DNA of 23,429 nt from Candidatus Gerdarchaeota archaeon (GCA_016839405.1 JAEOUJ010000013.1:1-23429); one strand, 5' to 3'. Shown: positions 7,479 to 16,880, counted from the first letter of the stretch. Numbers and translations: made by a program. The notes: generated by a model not told the origin, from the sequence alone.

Positions 7479-9671
7479 ATGCCTACAAAACAAAATATAA
7501 CATTAAAAGTTGCTGAAGCAAGACAAAGGGATATTGGAAGACAGAAAGTACGTATTGATGGACTTTCTATGAGGCAAATTAATGTAACTACAGGAGATGT
7601 TGTAGAAATAAAAGGCAAGAAAACAACAGCTGCAATTGCCTGGCCTGCATATCCAGAAGACCAGAATGCTGGTTTGATTAGAATGGATAAGTTATTGCGA
7701 AATAATGCTGATGTAGGTCTTTCTGAAAAAGTGACTGTCTCTAAAGCTAATGCAAAAAATGCCAAACTTGTTACTTTAGCTCCATTTCAAACCCCCGTAG
7801 CAATTGATTATAGTTTTGAGAATTTTGTTAAAAGAAAATTATTAGGTTATCCTTTAACTGAAGATGATACTGTATTAATCCCCATTTTAGGCAAATCACT
7901 CCCTTTTACTGTTACATCTACTACCCCTAAAGGAATAATTCGTATTACTGAGGATACTGAATTAAAAGTAATCGATAAACCCGTTCAAATTTCAGAAGAT
8001 GCACTACCAAGAACTTCATATGAAGATATTGGTGGATTAGGCGATCAAATACGTAGGATTAGAGAAATGGTCGAATTGCCTATGAAACATCCAGAACTTT
8101 TCCAAAAATTAGGCATAGATCCTCCCAAAGGTGTTTTACTTCATGGCCCACCAGGTTGTGGTAAAACATTAATTGCTAAAGCAGTAGCTAATGAAAGCGC
8201 TGCTAATTTCACAACAATTAATGGTCCTGAAATTATGTCAAAGTTCTATGGAGAATCAGAACAACGTTTAAGGCAAATATTCAAAGATGCTTCAGCAAAA
8301 GCACCTACTATAATTTTCATAGATGAATTAGATGCAATTGCTAGCAAAAGAGCAGAAGTAACAGGTGAAGTAGAAAGAAGGGTTGTTGCTCAATTACTTG
8401 CTCTTATGGATGGTATGGTTTCAAGAGGAGAAGTTATGGTAGTTGGCGCAACAAATAGACCAAATGCAATAGATCCAGCACTCAGAAGACCAGGTCGATT
8501 TGATCGTGAAATAGAGATTGGTGTACCAGATCGTGATGGCCGTAGAGAGATTCTTTTAATTCACTCTAGAGGAATGCCATTAGCGGAAGATGTTAATCTT
8601 GATTTAATTGCTGAAAAAACTCATGGTTATGTAGGAGCTGATTTACAAGCACTATGCAGAGAATCAGCAATGAAATCATTGAGAAGATTTTTACCTGACA
8701 TTGATTTTGCTGATAAAGTCGTTACACCTGAATTATTAGATAAGCTTGAAGTTACTCATGAAGATATTCAATCTGCTATGAAGGAAATACAACCCTCTGC
8801 TATAAGGGAAGTATTTACAGAAATACCAAATATTCGATGGACTGATATAGGTGGTTTAGATAATCAAATTCGAGAAATAAAGGAAGCAATTGAATGGCCT
8901 CTAAGATTTAAAGAATCCTTTACACGTATGGGTATTAATCCACCAAGAGGTGTTTTATTATTTGGCCCTCCAGGTTGTGGAAAAACACTCTTAGCAAAAG
9001 CAATTGCGACTGAGAGTGAAGTGAATTTTATAAGTATTAAGGGTCCAGAAGTTATGAGCAAATGGGTTGGCGAATCAGAAAAAGCAGTTCGAGAAATTTT
9101 TAGAAAAGCAAAAATGTCTGCACCAACAATTGTATTTTTTGATGAAATTGATGCTTTGGCACCAAGAAGAGGTAGTGGTTTTGGTGACTCAGGCACAACT
9201 GAACGAGTAATCAGTCAATTACTAACTGAAATTGATGGATTAGAAATGATAAAACAAGTGGTTATCATTGCTGCAACAAATAGACCTGATATTGTTGATC
9301 CAGCTTTACTAAGACCAGGTAGATTTGATAGATTTGTATTAATTCCACCACCAATTGAAAAATCTCGATTAAAAATACTAAAAATATTCACTAAAGATAT
9401 GCCAATTGCTGATGACATTGATATTAAACAATTAGCTAAAGAAATAGAAGGTTTTTCTGGAGCTGATATTGAAGCATTATGTAGAGAAGCAGCAATGTTA
9501 GCTTTAAGAGAAGATATGAATCAAGAACTAGTTTCTATGAAACACTTTACTGCAGCAAAGAGGAAAGTTCATGCATCAATTACTCCTGATATGATGAAAT
9601 ATTATGAAAAAGCTGCAGAAAAATTCAAACGTTCATCTGTTGAAGTAACTCAATTATCTCCAACAATTTAA
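7479..9671 (+). CDS. CDC48/p97/VAT-type double AAA+ ATPase
   Basis: This 730-residue protein is an ATP-driven protein unfoldase that feeds substrates to the proteasome or remodels complexes. Layout: N-terminal double-psi-barrel and CDC48_2-like domain (about 1-165, starting [19 protein letters not shown]), D1 AAA domain with Walker A GPPGCGKT (223-230), Walker B IIFIDE (278-283) and arginine-finger region RRPGRFDRE (336-344), then D2 with Walker A GPPGCGKT (496-503), Walker B IVFFDE (551-556) and LRPGRFDRF (611-619). Both rings therefore look active. Pore loops read KFYGES in D1 and KWVGES in D2. The C-terminus ends VTQLSPTI and shows no HbYX proteasome-docking motif. Length and order match archaeal VAT. 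Start ATG 7479 has GGGAG nine bases upstream. It is monocistronic with its own TATA box. It is not Vps4: there is no MIT domain and two AAA rings. Confidence 0.96.
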   Translation: MPTKQNITLKVAEARQRDIGRQKVRIDGLSMRQINVTTGDVVEIKGKKTTAAIAWPAYPEDQNAGLIRMDKLLRNNADVGLSEKVTVSKANAKNAKLVTLAPFQTPVAIDYSFENFVKRKLLGYPLTEDDTVLIPILGKSLPFTVTSTTPKGIIRITEDTELKVIDKPVQISEDALPRTSYEDIGGLGDQIRRIREMVELPMKHPELFQKLGIDPPKGVLLHGPPGCGKTLIAKAVANESAANFTTINGPEIMSKFYGESEQRLRQIFKDASAKAPTIIFIDELDAIASKRAEVTGEVERRVVAQLLALMDGMVSRGEVMVVGATNRPNAIDPALRRPGRFDREIEIGVPDRDGRREILLIHSRGMPLAEDVNLDLIAEKTHGYVGADLQALCRESAMKSLRRFLPDIDFADKVVTPELLDKLEVTHEDIQSAMKEIQPSAIREVFTEIPNIRWTDIGGLDNQIREIKEAIEWPLRFKESFTRMGINPPRGVLLFGPPGCGKTLLAKAIATESEVNFISIKGPEVMSKWVGESEKAVREIFRKAKMSAPTIVFFDEIDALAPRRGSGFGDSGTTERVISQLLTEIDGLEMIKQVVIIAATNRPDIVDPALLRPGRFDRFVLIPPPIEKSRLKILKIFTKDMPIADDIDIKQLAKEIEGFSGADIEALCREAAMLALREDMNQELVSMKHFTAAKRKVHASITPDMMKYYEKAAEKFKRSSVEVTQLSPTI

Positions 9672-9816
9672 TTAACTATATTACTAATAAAAAATGCTAA
9701 AATCTCTCTAAATATAAATTAGTCGTTATCATTTAATTAATAGAATGAATCGCATCCCCAAATTAATATTTGTAATTAAATTTTAAATTGCGAAGAATAT
9801 ATCTTCTTTAAATTAT

Positions 9817-11871
9817 TTGACTTTAGGGAAGGTAATTAAGACGGCATATTTTAAGCTTCAAAATAAAATAAAGAATTTTTTTTTAATAATTCTAATTTTA
9901 TTTTTGGTTAATCAAAATATCATCTTAACACATAGTTATGCATTAATAATAACTAATGAAGGAAATTTAAGTGCTGAAAAAATTGCTGAGGTATCAGACA
10001 ATTTTGGCAATGTTAGGAGCTCTTTTCTTGTTGGTGATTTGATTTTTCTTGGTACGGAAAGAGGAGGATTAGTTGTAATTAATATTTCAAATCCATTAAA
10101 ACCATCTTTTGTTAGTAATTATTTGATAGATGGATATATTAGTTGTATATATGCGAATGATAATTTAGTCTATTTAGTAATTGAAAGTAAAGGATTTTTA
10201 ATAGTAGATTTTAATGATTTATTTAATCCTATTTTATTAAGCGAACTTTCTATATCAACATCAATTATTTCTGATATAGTTATTCAAGATGATTTAGCTT
10301 ATGTAGTAAGTGATTATGAATTTGAAATAATAGATGTATCAGATCCCTATAATCCCTATATTTTATATCATTATTCAGAATTTAATTGTTTTATAATTGG
10401 TCTATTTCTAGAAAGTAATTTGCTATATCTTTGTGGATTTCCTCATTTAATACTTCTAAATGTTTCTGATACTACAAATGTAGAAATAATTAGTTCATTA
10501 GAATTAGAAGAAAGTTCTGCTATTGATATAATAGTAAAAAATAAAATTGTATATTTAGGAATAGACAATAATGGTTTATCTATAATTAACGCAACAGATT
10601 ATATCAATCCAGTTTTCTTAACAAGATATAATGACACTATTTCTTCATATCATGGATTTGATATAAAAAATAACTATCTATATTCTGCAAATTATTACTA
10701 TAGTCTGGATATATTCAATATAGAAAATGTTTCTAATTTGCAATTAATCAATAGCCACCAAACAAAAACAGATAACAGTGATATTTATGTTGTAAATAAT
10801 TATGCTTTTTTAATTAGTATCTTTTCGGGTTTAATTATCTTTGATATAAATGATGTATATACCCCTCAAATAATAGGTTGGTTCAATTGTGAAGGTTATA
10901 CCTATGATTTGTTTGTAAAAGATGATTATTTATATTTAGCAGATGGAAAGAGCGGATTAGAAATTTATGATATACAAAAATTAAGTAATCCTTATGAAGT
11001 TGGGGAATGTCTTAATTCTTTTGAAAAAAGACTTAGTACTATTTTTGTAAGTAATGACTATGCTTTTCTTGGTGGTTATTCTAATTTTCTTTCAATAGCT
11101 AATATTACAAATCCTTTGGAACCAATTGAAATTATTACAGAGTATTATAGTTTTCAAATTGTTGATATCTTTGTAGAAGAAAATCTAGCTTATTTATCTA
11201 GAGGCATTTCAGGCTTTGCTATTTTAGACATTAGTGATTTTTCAAACATACAAACTATTGGTTACAATAATTGTGCACCAGCATATGTTGTAAGTTTAGA
11301 GAAAAAAGAAGATTTACTATATATTTCTAATTATGCTCAAGGAGTTTGGATTTTTGATATATCAAATATCAGTAATCCTATAAAAGTTGGTGAGATTAAC
11401 ACATTAGGTATAGCAGAAAATATCTGTATAAAAGATAATTATCTCATTGTCCAAGAAAGTCTCTTTTTAATTGGTTTTGAAATCTTTGATATTTCAACAG
11501 AAATACCTACTTTAATCAGTCAATTTAAAACACATGTTTGGGGTGTCGATGATGGTGATTATTGGGCTAATGATATTTTTGTTCAAGAAAATTTTGTATA
11601 TATTTCATGTAAAGAAGATGGAATAAAAATTGTTGATATTACCAATCCAGCTAATCCTAATTCTTATTTCAATATAAGTAATATAGGTCGCGTTGAAACT
11701 TTAGAAATTATGAATGATTATATATTCATAGCTTGCGGTTATGATGGATTTAAAATCTATACAACACCACATAAACAAAAATATGCGATTGCACTTTATT
11801 TGATACCAGTGATACCTGTTATGATTGCAATTAGTATTATTGTTGGAATTAGACGTTATAGAAAAAGTTAA
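9817..11871 (+). CDS. Secreted, membrane-anchored LVIVD-repeat beta-propeller protein
   Basis: This 684-residue protein has an N-terminal hydrophobic segment (about 20-42, after a Lys-rich stretch) that can serve as signal peptide or anchor. A C-terminal membrane helix (about 656-677) is followed by RRYRKS, which places the bulk outside the cell. In between are 14 copies of an LVIVD-like motif spaced about 42 residues apart, for example GGLVVINISNPLKP (83-96), SGLIIFDINDVYTP (337-350), QGVWIFDISNISNP (508-521) and DGIKIVDITNPANP (601-614). Fourteen blades fit two seven-bladed propellers. LVIVD repeats occur in archaeal and bacterial surface proteins; ligands are largely unknown. The only usual start codon in the frame is TTG at 9817; a GGGAAGG lies just inside the frame, so the true start is uncertain. 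The gene stands alone between CDC48 and a small winged-helix gene. Confidence 0.82.
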   Translation: MTLGKVIKTAYFKLQNKIKNFFLIILILFLVNQNIILTHSYALIITNEGNLSAEKIAEVSDNFGNVRSSFLVGDLIFLGTERGGLVVINISNPLKPSFVSNYLIDGYISCIYANDNLVYLVIESKGFLIVDFNDLFNPILLSELSISTSIISDIVIQDDLAYVVSDYEFEIIDVSDPYNPYILYHYSEFNCFIIGLFLESNLLYLCGFPHLILLNVSDTTNVEIISSLELEESSAIDIIVKNKIVYLGIDNNGLSIINATDYINPVFLTRYNDTISSYHGFDIKNNYLYSANYYYSLDIFNIENVSNLQLINSHQTKTDNSDIYVVNNYAFLISIFSGLIIFDINDVYTPQIIGWFNCEGYTYDLFVKDDYLYLADGKSGLEIYDIQKLSNPYEVGECLNSFEKRLSTIFVSNDYAFLGGYSNFLSIANITNPLEPIEIITEYYSFQIVDIFVEENLAYLSRGISGFAILDISDFSNIQTIGYNNCAPAYVVSLEKKEDLLYISNYAQGVWIFDISNISNPIKVGEINTLGIAENICIKDNYLIVQESLFLIGFEIFDISTEIPTLISQFKTHVWGVDDGDYWANDIFVQENFVYISCKEDGIKIVDITNPANPNSYFNISNIGRVETLEIMNDYIFIACGYDGFKIYTTPHKQKYAIALYLIPVIPVMIAISIIVGIRRYRKS

Positions 11872-11970
11872 ACCTTCGTCATAATGCATAAGCTTATAAG
11901 AAACTTAAAACAGAATTTTCATTGGAATTTTTCCAGTTTTTATTCATCCAATTAGTTAGGAGTTCTAAAA

Positions 11971-12243
11971 ATGTCTAAAGAAAAACGAGCTGTTTGGAAA
12001 ACCATGCCTTTATCGACTGCTGTACTTATGGCTATAGAAAAACGCCAAGGTGTTCTCTTAGATGATGAATTAATTAAAATCCTTTCTATGGAATTTGGTG
12101 ATGTTTCTATATCAGAAATAAACCAGGTGCTTATGGAATTGGAAATCAGAGGAATAGTCCATGTTAGCCATATAACTAAAAACAAACGTCGAATTGAGAA
12201 AATTAGAGATGATATGGTTTATATGGCTGTTGGCGAAGATTAG
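11971..12243 (+). CDS. Small winged-helix protein
   Basis: The 90-residue basic protein begins MSKEKRAVWKTMPLSTAVL and shows a helix-turn-helix pattern: helix 1 LSTAVLMAIEKRQG, helix 2 LDDELIKILSMEFG, recognition-type helix SISEINQVLMELEIRGIVHVS, then a wing ITKNKRRIEKIRDDMVYM. It is nearly all one domain, with no effector or membrane segment. It may bind DNA, or it may be a protein-binding winged helix, as in ESCRT-II and the CdvB C-terminus. The neighbour across a 43-base convergent gap is an ESCRT-III gene, which makes the second option worth testing but does not prove it. ATG 11971 has AGGAG eight bases upstream. I do not recognise a named family. Confidence 0.8.
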   Translation: MSKEKRAVWKTMPLSTAVLMAIEKRQGVLLDDELIKILSMEFGDVSISEINQVLMELEIRGIVHVSHITKNKRRIEKIRDDMVYMAVGED

Positions 12244-12255
12244 GAAAAAGAATTA

Positions 12256-12280
12256 TTTGTAGCGTGTTTTTCGCTACAAA
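12256..12280. terminator. Hairpin between convergent winged-helix and ESCRT-III genes
   Basis: TTTGTAGCG (12256-12264) and CGCTACAAA (12272-12280) form a perfect 9-base-pair stem around TGTTTTT. It lies twelve bases past the plus-strand stop codon and six bases past the minus-strand one, so it can end both transcripts. There is no long T-tract after it on the plus strand; on the minus strand TTCTTTTTCC follows. Confidence 0.65.
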
Positions 12281-12286
12281 ATATTA

Positions 12287-12949
12287 TTAGGCTCCACTTC
12301 GCTCTTTCTCGATTTTCTTACGAAGTTCAGTTATATCTTCAGAAACTTCATCTTCTTCCTTAACAGGCGTTGTTTTTGTTGGTGAAGTAGTTGTACCAAC
12401 ATCGGGAAGCTCATCTACTTGACCAAGTGAAAGCTCCATTTCTAATTCAGCCATTTCTTGATCAATCATATCTTCCATATCAAGATCAAGTTCTGTTTCT
12501 GAGAAAGAAGTGTCTGCTAATGCTTCTGATGCAAATGATACCTTCTCCATTGAAGATTGCATTTCAAACATAGCTCTTTCGGTATCAGCTGGACTTACAT
12601 CCTTGAGTGTTTCTTCAATAACACCAACACCATCTTGAATAGCTTTTGTAGTATCTGCTACATCCTTTGCTTCAGAAATTGATTCTATCATTGATTGTAA
12701 GTTTAAGATTTTATTTTGAGTATCATTAAGTTTTTTCAAATATAATTGTCGACGCATTAAAGCTTGTTTTGCGCCTGCTTTATTTCCACCTTTCATCATA
12801 TCTCGAGCAATATCTCTTTGCTCATCAGCTTGTTGTGTTAATCGCCTTGATTGCAAGGTATACTTATTAATTACTCTTCTAATTTTTGCAATACTTTCAG
12901 TATCTTTTGGTTTCTCCTTTCCAAACAACCAATTTTTTATTTTAGGCAT
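12287..12949 (-). CDS. ESCRT-III (Snf7/CHMP) family protein
   Basis: A 220-residue coiled-coil protein with the ESCRT-III pattern. It has a short amphipathic N-terminus with bulky residues (MPKIKNWLFGKEKPK), a basic helix with AKIRRVINKY (21-30), and the second-helix signature MMKGGNKAGAKQALMRRQLY (51-70). Then come helices with ISEAKDVADTTKAIQDGVGVI (91-111) and the acidic helices 4-5 (152-174). After a linker, the tail DITELRKKIEKER (205-217) resembles a MIT-interacting motif (Leu, basic, Ile, Arg pattern) but is imperfect. Known members polymerise on membranes and cut necks in division and budding, and Vps4 recycles them. The pattern resembles the CHMP4/6/7 group more than CHMP1-3. The frame is open to an ATG at 12982, but I choose ATG 12949: the TATA-like element near 13000 predicts a start site near 12973, after the first ATG. 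No Vps4 gene lies nearby in this window. Confidence 0.88.
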   Translation of the reverse strand: MPKIKNWLFGKEKPKDTESIAKIRRVINKYTLQSRRLTQQADEQRDIARDMMKGGNKAGAKQALMRRQLYLKKLNDTQNKILNLQSMIESISEAKDVADTTKAIQDGVGVIEETLKDVSPADTERAMFEMQSSMEKVSFASEALADTSFSETELDLDMEDMIDQEMAELEMELSLGQVDELPDVGTTTSPTKTTPVKEEDEVSEDITELRKKIEKERSGA

Positions 12950-12994
12950 AATTAATACATTCCAGTTCTTTTTATAATACAATGTGATTTCTAT

Positions 12995-13006
12995 TATTAT
13001 ATTTTA
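12995..13006 (-). promoter_or_regulatory. TATA-like promoter of the ESCRT-III gene
   Basis: Read on the minus strand the element is AAAATATAATAA, inside the 204-base gap between the helical-protein gene and ESCRT-III. Normal archaeal spacing puts the start site near 12972-12976, giving a leader of about 25 bases to the ATG at 12949. This suggests ESCRT-III can be transcribed apart from the upstream HerA-like unit. Confidence 0.45.
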
Positions 13007-13153
13007 ATCTTAACTTTCACTATTTTTAATATTCCGTTATAACAGTTTACTAATTTTTGAATTTTTGCTACAAAAGAATATACAGTTTTGATTTATTCTT
13101 CATTATTTCTTACTTCATTCACTTTAATTAATACTTCTAAATTCAAAAAATTT

Positions 13154-14278
13154 TCAGATACAAGTTTTTCTAGTGCTTTCTCTTTCTTCATCTATTATAG
13201 AAATCAATAAACTTAAAGAAGGATCATCAATACGAGCAAGTTCTAAAAATCTAACTGAGTTAGTAATTGAATCACGAATAGGTTTTATTAGTTCCTCTTC
13301 ATCTCCACCAAAAGAACGTAGCTCATCATCTAATCGTTTTTCAAAATCTTCAGATGTTAAAATCTGGTCTAGAAATAATTCAAACAACTTTTTGCTTTTT
13401 ATAATAAAATCTTGATAGGTTTCATTACCAGCAATTCTTAAAGCTATAGAAGCTGGTTCTAGTATATTTTGTGTCCATTCCATTAAGATTTTCTCACGAT
13501 CAAAAATAGGGTCTTGAACAGCTTTTATTAAATTCGCTTTTTCAATCCTTCTTATTTTTTCATTTTGAACAAGAGATTGTTCACCAATTTTAGCTAGTTC
13601 TTCCAATCCATATTTCTCTTTGAAATTAGCATAAGTTTTAATAAAAGAATTAATGAACAAAATTAATTCATCAGATAAATTAAATTCATTTTGAAAAGTG
13701 AATTTAAGTTGGTTTTCAGCTTCAGTATATTGTATATTATCTTGGGTAATTGCTAATAAAACTCTGGCAATAAATTGTTTGATTTTATCAATTCTTGAAG
13801 TTGTTTTTGCAGCCAATAAAACAAGAGGTGTAATTGATTTTTCAATAATGTAGTTAATCCATGCAATTATAATTTGTTGATAAATGAGTAAATTAAGTGA
13901 ATTAATGATTTCCTCTTGGGATTTGTCATGAAGTAAATCGTCATAAAAACTCATTGTGAAATCTTTGATCAGTTCCATTATAAATTCAGATACTCTTGAA
14001 TCAATTGTAATTGGTAGGTGTTCAATTGTAATTTTTTCATTGATTCTGCCTTGATTTTGTATTGATTGAAAGAAAAGATTCCTAATTTCCGATTTGAAAA
14101 GATCACAACTAGATTGATCAATATTAGTTGTTAATGGTTCAATTATAGGCCAAAGTACCATATCAAATAATCTTGTAAATAATTCCTTATTTTTCAAGAG
14201 GAAATCTTTTGTAATTTGAAATCTTTTCTTTCTTGATATATTGAGCACACACCTATTATAAATCAAAGATTTTGTCAT
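13154..14278 (-). CDS. Helical protein of unknown family, coupled to the HerA-like ATPase gene
   Basis: About 374 residues, almost entirely alpha-helical, with no membrane segment I am sure of (a hydrophobic helix IYQQIIIAWINYIIEKSITP near the middle is amphipathic rather than membrane-like) and no signal peptide. I recognise no motif or family. The start at ATG 14278 overlaps the 3' end of the HerA-like gene by 23 bases in another frame. A TTG at 14308 would give ten more residues and a larger overlap, and a GTG at 14248 lies close behind AGGTG and is a rival start. Overlap implies translational coupling and shared transcription, so a physical or functional partnership with the ATPase is likely. 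HerA proteins usually work with the nuclease NurA, but I see no NurA-like acidic motif pattern here. The gene ends in a T-rich stretch. Confidence 0.75.
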   Translation of the reverse strand: MTKSLIYNRCVLNISRKKRFQITKDFLLKNKELFTRLFDMVLWPIIEPLTTNIDQSSCDLFKSEIRNLFFQSIQNQGRINEKITIEHLPITIDSRVSEFIMELIKDFTMSFYDDLLHDKSQEEIINSLNLLIYQQIIIAWINYIIEKSITPLVLLAAKTTSRIDKIKQFIARVLLAITQDNIQYTEAENQLKFTFQNEFNLSDELILFINSFIKTYANFKEKYGLEELAKIGEQSLVQNEKIRRIEKANLIKAVQDPIFDREKILMEWTQNILEPASIALRIAGNETYQDFIIKSKKLFELFLDQILTSEDFEKRLDDELRSFGGDEEELIKPIRDSITNSVRFLELARIDDPSLSLLISIIDEERESTRKTCI

Positions 14279-16880
14279 AAGTACTTTTCTTAAAACGCTC
14301 CTTAGCAACTACAAGGTAGGATATTGCAGATTTATCTTCAAAAATTGTGTAAGAAATACCAAGTGTTGCACCATCCAATTTCATCAGAATTACTGTAAAG
14401 GTTTTTTCAGGGATTATTGAATGTATTTCCCAACCAATACGTTCCAATTCCGAGATGATATTTGGTATTAATTCTTCAATTGATTCATCCTTAAATCCTG
14501 ATCTTTGATGTTTATCAAACCGAGTCGATTTAGAACCACTGAAAAGAAAGAGATTTTGACCATATTCAAGTTTTCTTTCAAGAATTCCAAGAATCATTTT
14601 TTCTGGCATTTTTAATGGTTCTGGGATTGGATAATCTGATTTTTTCGTAATTCTAATTGGTTTTGAAGGTTTTTCAATATCTTTTGGTTCAACAGGAATT
14701 GGTTCCGGTATTATCTTTTTTGATTCTATTTCAGGTTCTACAACTATTGATTCAATTACAACATCTCGTTTATCCAATGTTCGTGATGTCACCTGTTTGG
14801 TATCGCGCATCTTATCCCTAAGAGCTTTAGGAACAGCTTCTCTTCCAGCATGTAAAGAAACTCTCGGACGAACTTTAACTACAAAACTTCGGTTTTGTGT
14901 ATGTTGGTCTGAAAATAAACTCACACCAGTAGGCATACTTCTTATAAAATCTGAGTCCTCGAATTTTTCTGGGACAGAAGAAGGAACTCGCTTTAGAAAA
15001 GCCTTTATATCATCCTCAAATGTTAGAAGATGTGTAATCATCAAATCAATTTGGCTCATAATGTCTCGATGCATAGCTGATGGTTGTTGTGTTACTAACA
15101 CTAGAGCGCATCCCGGTTTTCTTCCTTGTTTTGCATATTCAATTAAAGGATCAGAGGCAGCTGTCTTTTTAGTTTGAGGTACTAAAACATGAGCTTCATC
15201 TATTAAAAGCCAAGTAACAGGTATTGCACCATCCTCTTCTCCTGCTTCTTCAAATATTTCACCTCGAGAGCCTTTTATTCGTGCTTCAAGGATTTTTCTA
15301 GCAATAATCCCTACTAGAAGTGCTCTTAAACTATCACCAATTCGTGGATTGCTAATATCTAATACCGATATTTTATTTGGTGTACTTAATCTTGATAATG
15401 GTGTACCACTGCCTGAAAAGATTCCCCATCCTTTAGCAGCATTCATTCTTGAACGAATTGCCTGTATAGAATCTGTACGATAGCTATTTACAATGGCTGG
15501 GTCATCTAAAGCTGCAAGAATATCATCAATTGAATAATCAGCTTTTTGTTCTGAAACTAAATTCATTGCTTTTTCCAAAACTGTACCACGTACTTCATAA
15601 CGATCTATATCAAAAGTTCTACACCAATCTTCAATATGCAAATCAGATGGTTTTAAAGCAAATGGTGAATCAATAGTATCATCTCCATAATCTTCAAAGA
15701 TACCAATTGGAGTGAAAACCTCTACATTTTGTAAAGCTTTTGCTTTTAATCCCCATCTCTCAAGTAATAGATTTTCTCCCGTGTCTGTATTTGCATTTTT
15801 CAAAGCCCAGAATATTCCAATTGGATCAATTAGAATAATTCCTACTCCAAGATCTGCATTAGCTAATTCTTCAGCAATTACCCCTAAAGTATAGCTTTTA
15901 CCAGAACCTCGATGCCCGGAGATAAATAATACATGTGGAAAAACAGCATCAACAAGTACTTTCTTTCCATAGTGGCCATGATCACCTTTCTCTGAAATTC
16001 GACCAAGATACATAGTTCCTTGGCAACCAATTTTTTTAATAGTTGAACCACCTCTACCGAGGATAATAGCGTCTTCTGTTGGAGCACATCTTGCTTCGAT
16101 AGGAAGATTTACTTTTGGAGAGAAATCCATAGTATTGCTTATTTCCTCAATATTTCTTTGTATGTTCTCTAATACACTTTCATTTCGCATGTATCCAAGT
16201 ACAAATAGTAAATCTACAGGTTCATCACATTGATAAATATCATCAGCAATATTTTTTCGTGTTTCAAAATTCCTAGGGCCAAAATCTGGATCATACAAAG
16301 ATTTTATCCAAATTACTCTATCTAGATAAGATGCTGGATTATCACTATCTGACATTTCTTTTGCTATTTCTATGATGTTGTTTGGTAATTCAAATTCCCT
16401 ACCAGACATTATATAAGCAGAAGCATAAGGCCACAATCGTTCTTCTCTTGGTAGCAATTCCAACAATTCATAGATTTTATCTTTTAATTCTGTTTTTTCA
16501 ATAGAGAGATTATAGGCTAATAATAATGCACAAATACGATCATTAGGATCAGGCCAACTTTCTTGTAATTCAATTAAACGGTCAATTTGTGCTTCTTCAA
16601 ATATTATTGAACCTTCTCGTTCCAGATAATAAAGCAGTTTTAATTCTTCTTCTTGTGGAACGTAACTTTCCTTTGTTAGAATATCCCTTAAAATCTCCTT
16701 ACCTAATTTTCGAGCATTTGTGGCATATAGTTTATGATCTGTAATCTCATATGCTAACATATTAGCTCGGGCGAGTAATGCTCGCTCATGTGGTTCTATT
16801 AGCGAGCTATTTAAATCTGCCAATCTTTCTAATACAGTAGGTAAGTAATGGCAAGGAGATCGTCCAAACTCATAAATCAT
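14256..16880 (-). CDS. HerA/FtsK-superfamily ATPase with extra N- and C-terminal domains
   Basis: 874 residues. Residues 1-255 are a helical, repeat-like region of unknown fold rich in paired helices. From about 260 a short beta-rich segment (IILGRGGSTIKKIG, then GTMYLGRISEKG) resembles the HAS-barrel entry. The motor follows: Walker A GHRGSGKS (322-329), IDPIGIFWAL (351-360), Walker B LLIDEAHVLVP (558-568), QQPSAM with the sensor glutamines (598-603) and the arginine-containing RVPSSVPEKF (631-640). A proline-rich linker (about 706-760) joins a compact C-terminal domain (760-874, FKDESIEELIPNIISELERI). Family members are hexameric motors that pump DNA, mostly with NurA in end resection; others act in defence. 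There is no NurA here, and both flanking domains are unusual, so a DNA-repair role is not assured. ATG 16880 has GGTGA seven bases upstream. The next gene overlaps its end. Confidence 0.88.
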   Translation of the reverse strand: MIYEFGRSPCHYLPTVLERLADLNSSLIEPHERALLARANMLAYEITDHKLYATNARKLGKEILRDILTKESYVPQEEELKLLYYLEREGSIIFEEAQIDRLIELQESWPDPNDRICALLLAYNLSIEKTELKDKIYELLELLPREERLWPYASAYIMSGREFELPNNIIEIAKEMSDSDNPASYLDRVIWIKSLYDPDFGPRNFETRKNIADDIYQCDEPVDLLFVLGYMRNESVLENIQRNIEEISNTMDFSPKVNLPIEARCAPTEDAIILGRGGSTIKKIGCQGTMYLGRISEKGDHGHYGKKVLVDAVFPHVLFISGHRGSGKSYTLGVIAEELANADLGVGIILIDPIGIFWALKNANTDTGENLLLERWGLKAKALQNVEVFTPIGIFEDYGDDTIDSPFALKPSDLHIEDWCRTFDIDRYEVRGTVLEKAMNLVSEQKADYSIDDILAALDDPAIVNSYRTDSIQAIRSRMNAAKGWGIFSGSGTPLSRLSTPNKISVLDISNPRIGDSLRALLVGIIARKILEARIKGSRGEIFEEAGEEDGAIPVTWLLIDEAHVLVPQTKKTAASDPLIEYAKQGRKPGCALVLVTQQPSAMHRDIMSQIDLMITHLLTFEDDIKAFLKRVPSSVPEKFEDSDFIRSMPTGVSLFSDQHTQNRSFVVKVRPRVSLHAGREAVPKALRDKMRDTKQVTSRTLDKRDVVIESIVVEPEIESKKIIPEPIPVEPKDIEKPSKPIRITKKSDYPIPEPLKMPEKMILGILERKLEYGQNLFLFSGSKSTRFDKHQRSGFKDESIEELIPNIISELERIGWEIHSIIPEKTFTVILMKLDGATLGISYTIFEDKSAISYLVVAKERFKKSTYDKIFDL

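Noticed and set aside
7479..9671. CDC48 homologue as the Vps4 partner of the nearby ESCRT-III
   Set aside because: It has two AAA rings and a double-psi-barrel N-domain and lacks a MIT domain, so it is a VAT/CDC48 protein.
11888..11897. ATAAGCTTAT palindrome after the LVIVD gene
   Set aside because: Ten bases, no loop and no T-tract close by; expected by chance in this composition.
14797..15177. Antisense frame of 126 codons opposite the HerA-like gene
   Set aside because: Lies across the conserved Walker B and sensor coding region, with no sign of its own coding signals.
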